From positions 1-9,933 of the forward strand of contig JBAXYJ010000101.1 of NCBI GenBank assembly GCA_041670885.1: DNA of 9,933 nt, written 5' to 3'. Source of the DNA: JAJBWD01 sp041670885. GTDB taxonomy: Bacteria > Bacillota > Clostridia > Clostridiales > Clostridiaceae. Both the position numbers and the translations under genes were made by a program. Every line of letters begins with the position of its first letter. Position 1 is the stretch's first letter. The notes under the pieces were generated by a model. That model did no database searches. It was not told where the DNA came from and worked only from the letters and a program-made list of their open reading frames with translations. Shown here in pieces: positions 5,142-9,933 of this stretch.

Positions 5142-7060
5142 CTTATTTCGCTTCCAGTATCATATTTATCAGGTACAGTAACTACAGACAGATTCTTTTC
5201 ATCCTTGTCTGCTACTGCCAGTATCATTCCCTGGGACAACTCTCCTCTTAGCTTTGCAGGCTTAAGGTTAGCTACCAATACTACTTTCTTTCCTACCAGT
5301 TCCTCTGGTTTATAGAAACTGGCAATTCCGGATACTACCTGTCTTACTTCGCCGTCTAAGTCTACCTTCAGCTTTAACAGTTTTTTAGCTCCCTTAATAC
5401 TTTCACAAGCTATTACTTTAACAACTCTTAAATCTACCTTGTCAAATTCCTCAATTGTTATTTCGTCCTTAAGCTTCAGCGGCTCCTTTATTGATTTTAG
5501 TCTTATTTCCTCCAGCTCAGCCAGTTTTTTATCCAGGTCTATTCTTGGGAATATAACATCTCCGCCTATTACCTTAGTCCCCGGAATAGTTCCGTTAAAT
5601 GTTTTAACTGAATCGTAGCTTACATTTTTAAAATCAAACTGATCTATTATTTTTTTGCTGGTGGTCGGAAGGAAAGGAGCAATTAGTACAGCAGCTATTC
5701 TCTCTGCCTCTGATAAATTATACAAAACTGTGGCAAGTCTTCTTTTTTTGTCCGGGTCCCTTGCTAAAATCCAAGGCGTTGTTTCATCTATATATTTATT
5801 GGCTCTTCTTATCAATTCAAATATTCTGTCAAGAGCCTCAGGTATTTTAAGATTATCAATTTCCAGTGAAACTCTGTCCCTGGTAGACACCGCCAGCTCA
5901 ATTAATGAACTATCTACTTCCCCCGTTTCACCTGGCTTTGGAATAATCCCGTCAAAATACTTATTAATCATAGCTATAGTTCTTGATACTAAATTTCCTA
6001 AATCATTTGCCAAATCAGAATTTATCTTTTTAATAAATATTTCATTATTGAATAATCCATCGCTGCCAAATGGAATCTCATGAAGCAGATAATATCTTAC
6101 AGGATCTACTCCAAAATTATCTACAAGAACTACCGGGTCTACCACATTTCCTTTTGATTTGGACATTTTACCGCCGTCAACTAAAAGCCAACCGTGTCCA
6201 AATACCTGTTTGGGAAGAGGAAGTCCGAGTGCCATCAGCATAATAGGCCAGTATATGGTATGGAATCTTATTATATCTTTTCCAACCAGCTGAACGTCAG
6301 CAGGCCAGAATTTTTTGAAAAGCTCACTTTCTGTATCCGTATATCCTAATGCAGTTATATAATTTAGAAGAGCATCCAGCCAAACATAAACTACGTGCTT
6401 TGGGTCAAAGGTAACAGGAATTCCCCAGTCAAAGCTGGTTCTTGACACACATAAATCCTGAAGCCCAGGCTTTAAGAAATTATTTATCATCTCATTTTTT
6501 CTTGACTCAGGCTGAATAAATTCAGGATGGGACTCAATATACTCAATAAGCTTTGGTGCATATTTCGATGTTTTAAAGAAATAAGCCTCTTCCTTTGCCT
6601 TTTCTACCGGTCTTCCACAGTCAGGGCATTTCCCGTCATTTAGCTGAGTCTCAGTCCAAAAGGATTCACAGGGTGTGCAGTACCAGCCTTCGTAGGCGCT
6701 TTTATAAATATCCCCCTGTTCATAAAGCTTATTAAAAATTTTCTGGATATTTTTTACGTGATAATCGTCTGTGGTTCTGATGAACTTATCATAGCTTATG
6801 TCCATCATCTTCCATAAATCCTTTATACCTGCTACTATCCCATCTACGTATTCCTTAGGAGTAGTTCCCTTCTCCTCTGCTATCCTTTGAATCTTCTGAC
6901 CATGCTCATCAGTTCCGGTTAAAAACATGACATCATAGCCCTGAAGCCTTTTATATCTTGCCAGTGCATCAGCAGCTACTGTAGTATAGGTATTTCCTAT
7001 ATGAAGATTAGCTGATGGATAATAAATAGGTGTTGTAATGTAGAATCTTTTATTTTCCAT
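5138..7060 (-). CDS. metG: Methionyl-tRNA synthetase
   Basis: The enzyme charges tRNA-Met (initiator and elongator) with methionine using ATP; it is a class I synthetase in the cytoplasm. The 640 residues cover the whole enzyme. HIGN at 20-23 is the HIGH signature. A single CxxC...CxxC zinc knuckle (C128, C131, C145, C148) lies in the connective peptide. KMSKS is at 298-302. The helical anticodon-binding domain is about 340-500, with the typical NKYIDETTPW at 421-430. An EMAP/Trbp111-type tRNA-binding domain fills about 533-640 and usually drives dimerisation in this family. The ATG at 7060 has AAGGAGG with 6 nt spacing. The gene follows a T-box leader, so it should be induced when uncharged tRNA-Met accumulates. 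Its usual neighbour tatD is displaced by csp, the repeat array and DUF362. Confidence 0.98.
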   Translation of the reverse strand: MENKRFYITTPIYYPSANLHIGNTYTTVAADALARYKRLQGYDVMFLTGTDEHGQKIQRIAEEKGTTPKEYVDGIVAGIKDLWKMMDISYDKFIRTTDDYHVKNIQKIFNKLYEQGDIYKSAYEGWYCTPCESFWTETQLNDGKCPDCGRPVEKAKEEAYFFKTSKYAPKLIEYIESHPEFIQPESRKNEMINNFLKPGLQDLCVSRTSFDWGIPVTFDPKHVVYVWLDALLNYITALGYTDTESELFKKFWPADVQLVGKDIIRFHTIYWPIMLMALGLPLPKQVFGHGWLLVDGGKMSKSKGNVVDPVVLVDNFGVDPVRYYLLHEIPFGSDGLFNNEIFIKKINSDLANDLGNLVSRTIAMINKYFDGIIPKPGETGEVDSSLIELAVSTRDRVSLEIDNLKIPEALDRIFELIRRANKYIDETTPWILARDPDKKRRLATVLYNLSEAERIAAVLIAPFLPTTSKKIIDQFDFKNVSYDSVKTFNGTIPGTKVIGGDVIFPRIDLDKKLAELEEIRLKSIKEPLKLKDEITIEEFDKVDLRVVKVIACESIKGAKKLLKLKVDLDGEVRQVVSGIASFYKPEELVGKKVVLVANLKPAKLRGELSQGMILAVADKDEKNLSVVTVPDKYDTGSEIR

Positions 7061-7078
7061 AATTCCTCCTTATAAATA

Positions 7079-7110
7079 TAAAAGCCTCTATATGAAATTC
7101 ATATAGAGGC
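7079..7110 (-). terminator. T-box attenuator hairpin before metG
   Basis: 13-nt arms (7084-7096 and 7098-7110) form a near-perfect palindrome starting GCCTCTATATG. On the minus strand it is followed by TTTTATATTTAT. The 5' arm (GCCTCT) overlaps the sequence needed for the antiterminator, so the two structures exclude each other. This is the terminated state when tRNA-Met is charged. Confidence 0.9.
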
Positions 7111-7345
7111 GAAATAATCGCGTACCACCCTACTTCGTCTATACCTTACGGTATAAACCTCACTAAGTGACTAACATCACCCTGCAGTGTAACGTCTGCT
7201 TAACGTATTCTCCTAAAATATTCAGAGAATCTGCTCTGTAGGCCATCTTCTCAATAATCCAAAACGTCATTTTTCACCATACATGACTCTCTGATGATTT
7301 AAATTACAGATACTTTCCTCTTCATTGCATTTAAATAAATTATTA
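7084..7345 (-). promoter_or_regulatory. T-box riboswitch (tRNA-Met sensing) controlling metG
   Basis: The roughly 260-nt minus-strand leader has the T-box layout. Stem I is closed by UCUGUA with UACAGA. It carries the early GAGGAAAGUA box, a distal hairpin (GUCAU with AUGAC) with a GGUG-containing loop, and an AUG specifier at 7246-7244 in the GAGAAGAUGG context. Stem III is UAUACC-GUAA-GGUAUA at 7155-7140. The T-box proper, AGGGTGGTACGCG, is at 7131-7119. The antiterminator pairs AGGG with CUCU and GCGA with UCGC, leaving UGGUAC as the bulge that captures the tRNA 3' end. UGGU fits a discriminator A, as expected for tRNA-Met. The terminator at 7084-7110 competes. Uncharged tRNA-Met should favour read-through into metG. 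The bulge appears one base shorter than the usual UGGNACC. Confidence 0.93.
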
Positions 7346-7351
7346 ATTATT

Positions 7352-7380
7352 ATATTAGTTTAATTTTTCCCTAATGTCAA
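7352..7380 (-). promoter_or_regulatory. Promoter of the metG T-box transcript
   Basis: A perfect TTGACA (7380-7375) is followed after 17 nt by TAATAT (7357-7352) on the minus strand. This places the start near 7345, just before the T-box stem I. It begins only 9 nt after the uracil-DNA glycosylase stop codon. Confidence 0.75.
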
Positions 7381-7389
7381 TATTTTATA

Positions 7390-7947
7390 CTATTTTATTT
7401 CCCTATATTTTCTGTTTATCTCTTTTAAGTCTTCCCAAAATGGTTTCTTTTTGCTTTCATCTCTTAAAACTGCTGAAGGATGGAAGGTGGCTGTCATATA
7501 AAAGCCCTTTCTCTCTATCCATTTCCCTCTGTCTCTTGTTATCCTGAATTCATCTCCAAAGATGTATTTGAGTGAAGTTGCTCCCAGTGCCACTATAATC
7601 TTAGGTCTCATTATTGCAATCTGGTTTCTAAGGTAAGGAAGACAAGATTCTGCTTCTTCCTCCTTCGGTGTTCTGTTCTTTGGAGGTCTGCATTTCAATA
7701 TGTTGCATATATAGTAATCCCTGTCTCTTTTCAAATCAAGTGCTGAAAGTGCCTTGTCAAGAAGCTGACCTGCTTTTCCAACAAAAGGCCTTCCTGACAT
7801 ATCCTCATCATAGCCCGGGGCTTCACCGATAAATACCAGCTTTCCCCTGATGTTGCCTTCACCAAATACCATGTTATTTCTTGTATCCCCCAGCGGGCAT
7901 TTTCTGCAGCTGCTGCAGGTTTCATATAATTCTTTTAAACTAAGCAT
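7390..7947 (-). CDS. udg: Family 4 uracil-DNA glycosylase with [4Fe-4S] cluster
   Basis: This DNA-repair enzyme removes uracil from DNA, starting base excision repair of deaminated cytosine. The 185-residue protein shows the family 4 pattern: cluster cysteines C14, C17, C86 and C102 in the expected spacing, motif GEAPGYDEDMSGRPFVGKAG at 41-60 for uracil binding and catalysis, CNILKCRPPKNRTP at 81-94, ALGATS at 120-125, and the DNA-loop motif TFHPSAVLR at 154-162. It is cytoplasmic with no signal peptide. The ATG at 7947 is preceded by a GGGGG stretch 7 nt upstream rather than AGGAGG, so its ribosome binding site is weaker than those of its neighbours. No hairpin terminator separates its stop from the metG promoter. 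Its messages may therefore run on into the T-box leader. It is divergent from the LPXTG gene. Confidence 0.95.
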   Translation of the reverse strand: MLSLKELYETCSSCRKCPLGDTRNNMVFGEGNIRGKLVFIGEAPGYDEDMSGRPFVGKAGQLLDKALSALDLKRDRDYYICNILKCRPPKNRTPKEEEAESCLPYLRNQIAIMRPKIIVALGATSLKYIFGDEFRITRDRGKWIERKGFYMTATFHPSAVLRDESKKKPFWEDLKEINRKYREIK

Positions 7948-7969
7948 ATGAATTCCCCCAAACGCTTAA

Positions 7970-7978
7970 ATTATATCA
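7970..7978 (-). promoter_or_regulatory. Extended -10 promoter candidate for udg
   Basis: TGATATAAT on the minus strand is a perfect -10 with the TGn extension, 22 nt before the udg start codon. No good -35 lies at 16-18 nt (TTAATT at 18 is weak), which is tolerable for an extended -10 promoter. The 5' leader would be short. Confidence 0.5.
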
Positions 7979-7995
7979 CAAATTATTAAAAATAA

Positions 7996-8025
7996 TTAAC
8001 ATAACATACTGCATAAATATATATT
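7996..8025 (+). promoter_or_regulatory. Candidate promoter for the LPXTG surface-protein gene
   Basis: TTAACA (7996-8001) and TATATT (8020-8025) are 18 nt apart on the plus strand. They lie 52 nt upstream of the start codon in the AT-rich divergent gap. Each matches five of six consensus bases. Several AT-rich alternatives overlap, so the exact position is uncertain. Confidence 0.4.
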
Positions 8026-8077
8026 AATATAGTAAATCGAAGAATTAAATCTTTCAATATTTTTAAGGAGGATATTA

Positions 8078-9676
8078 ATGAAAAGACTTAGCAAACTACT
8101 GACGGTTTTACTAAGCGTATTATTCTTAAGTATCATTACACCACTGTCAATGGTCAAACCTGTTTTAGTCAGTGCAGAGGTTATGGCAAAGCAAAGTGAT
8201 AAGGAGGACCTGGTAAAAGCAATTACAGGCACTGAAGTTACCGCATCCAACATTATTTATAAAGGGAATTCCGCACAGGGTGCTGTTTTCAGCGGAGCTG
8301 ATTTCCTGCCCTTTTCAGATGGAATTATTCTAAGTACCGGAAAGGCAGCTTCAGTATTTTGTCCTGCAAGTATACAACTTGGTACAGTTTTTGAAAATAT
8401 TGGTGACCCGGATTTAACAGCCATATATCAGAAAAGCGGCTTTACCGGAGCAACGCAGGATGCGGTAAGCCTTCAGTTTACAGTTACACCTACCTCCAAT
8501 AAGCTTTCCTTCAGATACATTTTTGCCTCTGAGGAATATGACCAGTCTCTGCAGTTTAATGACGTTTTCGCTCTTTTTGTCGGCGGGAAAAATATAGCTC
8601 TGCTTCCGGGAACTGCTACTCCAGTTACAATAAATAGTACAAGAGGAACTTCTTATCATATCGATAATTCTAAAGGCACCTCTATAGGATTTTTAGGATA
8701 CACTAAAGAATTAACCTGCGAGGCTGAAGTAAAGCCAAATACTCCTGTCACAATAAAGCTGGCCATAGCAGATTCCGGCGATAGTGAATATGATTCAGCA
8801 GTATTTATTAAAGCTGAAAGCATACATTTTGTTCCTGCTAAAGCTCCTGTTCTCTCCAATGTTACCCTAAAAGCTAATGTTGGTGAGATTATAAAAGCTA
8901 CCAGTGATAAAGACGGCATGCTTTACCTGGTGCCAAAAGGAGTTTATAAGGATATGGCTTCCCTGGAAGCTGCAGCTCTTATAAAGACTGCCTGCAGTGC
9001 TGATAAGCCAGGCTCATTAAGCACAGAAGGCCTGATGGCAGGTACCTGCCAGGTATATGCTGCAGATAATTCCGGTCTCATATCTGCTCCTTCAAAGGAT
9101 GTAATTTTGAAATCTCCTGATACTATTCCTCCAGTCTTCAGTGTTTCAGGAAATCCAGCAAACTGGACCAATAAGGATGTAATACTGAAAATCAAAGCAT
9201 CAGATGAAAGCTCCGGATTAAATAAAAATGGAGCTTACAGCTTCGATGGAGGGAAAACCTGGACAAAAGAAAATTCAAAAACATTTAAAGCGAACGGTAA
9301 AATAATTATTAAAGTCAGGGACAGTGCAGGAAATATAGCCTCTAAAGAAATAGTCATAGATAAAATAGATAAGATTGCTCCTGTAATTACTATAAATCCT
9401 TATATAGCATCAAAAACAGATAAAAGCATTATAGTTACAGCATCCACAAATGAAGGAACATTAAATGTATATTCTCATACATTTACGAAAAACAGCAGTT
9501 TTAACTTCATAGCAACAGATAAGGCTGGAAATAAAACCACTAAGACTGTAACTATTAAAAATATTGTATCCACCCTGCCAAAAACCGGTTCTGTTATAGA
9601 TTTCAGCTTATTATTTATGCTTGGAACCTTTATAACTTTACTTGGTGTATTTCTTGTAAGAAGAAAACAAGCATGA
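8078..9676 (+). CDS. LPXTG-anchored surface protein with choice-of-anchor L domain
   Basis: This is a predicted secreted, cell-wall-attached protein of 532 residues. A signal peptide covers about 1-33 (MKRLSKLL, a long hydrophobic core, VSA before the likely cut). Residues about 44-250 match the choice-of-anchor L domain: DGIILSTG at 81-88, IFASEEYDQ at 148-156, NDVFALFVGG at 161-170, NIALLPG at 172-178 and LAIADSGDSEYDSAVFIKA at 228-246. A less distinct module follows at about 255-345. Two Ig-like modules follow at about 347-430 and 431-495, containing the repeated VRDSAGN / ATDKAGN turn. The C-terminus is a sortase signal: LPKTG at 500-504, a hydrophobic segment at 505-527 and a basic RRKQA tail. 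AAGGAGG sits 7 nt before the ATG at 8078. The ligand or role is unknown; adhesion or biofilm matrix are guesses. No sortase gene is in the window. Confidence 0.9.
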   Translation: MKRLSKLLTVLLSVLFLSIITPLSMVKPVLVSAEVMAKQSDKEDLVKAITGTEVTASNIIYKGNSAQGAVFSGADFLPFSDGIILSTGKAASVFCPASIQLGTVFENIGDPDLTAIYQKSGFTGATQDAVSLQFTVTPTSNKLSFRYIFASEEYDQSLQFNDVFALFVGGKNIALLPGTATPVTINSTRGTSYHIDNSKGTSIGFLGYTKELTCEAEVKPNTPVTIKLAIADSGDSEYDSAVFIKAESIHFVPAKAPVLSNVTLKANVGEIIKATSDKDGMLYLVPKGVYKDMASLEAAALIKTACSADKPGSLSTEGLMAGTCQVYAADNSGLISAPSKDVILKSPDTIPPVFSVSGNPANWTNKDVILKIKASDESSGLNKNGAYSFDGGKTWTKENSKTFKANGKIIIKVRDSAGNIASKEIVIDKIDKIAPVITINPYIASKTDKSIIVTASTNEGTLNVYSHTFTKNSSFNFIATDKAGNKTTKTVTIKNIVSTLPKTGSVIDFSLLFMLGTFITLLGVFLVRRKQA

Positions 9677-9717
9677 AATTGTAGATAACTTACAAGCTGC
9701 CTTCTTACTGCTTTTTT
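9656..9717 (+). terminator. Possible terminator of the surface-protein gene
   Basis: GTAAGAAG (9656-9663, inside the last codons) can pair with CTTCTTAC (9701-9708), followed four bases later by six T residues (9712-9717). The loop is long (37 nt). An alternative 8-bp pairing, CTTGTAAG (9653-9660) with CTTACAAG (9689-9696), uses the same region. The T-tract makes termination plausible, but the stem choice is uncertain. Confidence 0.4.
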
Positions 9718-9721
9718 CCAT

Positions 9722-9767
9722 AAAAAATCCTCCTTCTGTTCTTACTGAATTTATAGAAGGAGGATTT
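9722..9767 (-). terminator. Terminator of the right-edge membrane gene, possibly bidirectional
   Basis: A perfect 13-bp inverted repeat, AAATCCTCCTTCT (9725-9737) with AGAAGGAGGATTT (9755-9767), encloses a 17-nt loop. On the minus strand it ends in a run of six T residues, so it best serves the gene ending at 9790. The plus-strand side (ATTTATTTG) is weaker but could back up the surface-protein gene. The arm contains an AGAAGGAGG stretch resembling a ribosome binding site, but no start codon follows it at a useful distance. Confidence 0.75.
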
Positions 9768-9789
9768 ATTTGATATACTATAATGATTT

Positions 9790-9933
9790 TTAGTTTATCT
9801 TCTCACAAAGATAAGCTCCCTTTTTATCTATTATCATATATATGATAAGATCCAGTATTCCCGTTACAATTATTGTAACCATCAGTATTGTCTTTATCTC
9901 CAGACTAAGTTTAAACAGAAGAAAAATCATGCC
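9790..9933 (-). CDS. C-terminal end of an unidentified small membrane protein
   Basis: From the window edge the minus strand reads 47 codons to a TAA at 9792-9790. The sequence begins GMIFLLFKLSLEIKT, continues with a long hydrophobic stretch (ILMVTIIVTGILDLIIYMII) and ends DKKGAYLCEKIN. This looks like one membrane-spanning helix with a short charged tail. An ATG at 9930 could be an internal methionine or the real start of a 46-residue protein; the upstream ribosome binding site would lie outside the window. A strong terminator follows at 9722-9767, which supports this being a real gene end. I do not recognise the family. Confidence 0.55.
   Translation of the reverse strand, partial: GMIFLLFKLSLEIKTILMVTIIVTGILDLIIYMIIDKKGAYLCEKIN

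Noticed and set aside
7061..7380. SAM riboswitch before metG
   Set aside because: The leader has the T-box sequence, an AUG specifier and antiterminator/terminator pairing, which explain it fully. SAM riboswitch core elements were not seen.
8414..9195. Minus-strand open frames inside the surface-protein gene
   Set aside because: They lie opposite a long gene with clear domains, have no family motifs and no convincing ribosome binding sites.

Overview
The window is AT-rich (roughly 35% GC by eye). It has strong AGGAGG-type ribosome binding sites, a T-box riboswitch and an LPXTG-type surface protein. The order metG, tatD, yabE, rnmV, rsmA is the one known from the origin-proximal region of Bacillus and many clostridia. 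Together this points to a Gram-positive Bacillota chromosome, most likely a Clostridium or close relative. No phage, insertion sequence, plasmid function or CRISPR array is visible.

Region 1 (1-4449, all minus strand). Read in the direction of transcription: a DUF362/two [4Fe-4S] ferredoxin-like protein; tatD (metal-dependent DNase/hydrolase); yabE (membrane-anchored wall protein with DUF348, G5 and 3D domains); a terminator; rnmV (5S rRNA maturase); and rsmA (16S rRNA dimethyltransferase, cut by the window edge). DUF362 and tatD are 8 nt apart, and rnmV and rsmA overlap by 8 nt. rnmV and rsmA appear to have their own promoter.

Region 2 (4450-4922). The intergenic gap between divergent DUF362 and csp holds an unexplained array: about 2.7 tandem copies of a 106-bp unit. 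Each unit can form two hairpins. In one hairpin stem two base pairs change in a compensatory way between copies. This is the least explained structure in the window. The last copy runs into the likely promoter of csp.

Region 3 (4923-7380). A 65-residue cold-shock protein (plus strand) converges on metG (methionyl-tRNA synthetase, minus strand), and one hairpin terminator serves both. metG is preceded by a T-box leader of about 260 nt with an AUG specifier, an antiterminator/terminator pair and a sigma-A-type promoter. Charged tRNA-Met levels should therefore control metG. The T-box bulge looks one base shorter than consensus.

Region 4 (7390-9933). A family 4 Fe-S uracil-DNA glycosylase (minus strand) is divergent from a 532-residue secreted protein (plus strand). 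That protein has a signal peptide, a choice-of-anchor L domain, Ig-like C-terminal domains and an LPKTG sortase signal. After terminators, the C-terminal end of an unidentified membrane protein (minus strand) runs off the right edge.

Most genes are housekeeping: translation, RNA maturation, DNA repair and wall remodelling. The csp/DUF362/repeat block sits between metG and tatD, which are usually neighbours, and looks like a lineage-specific insertion.
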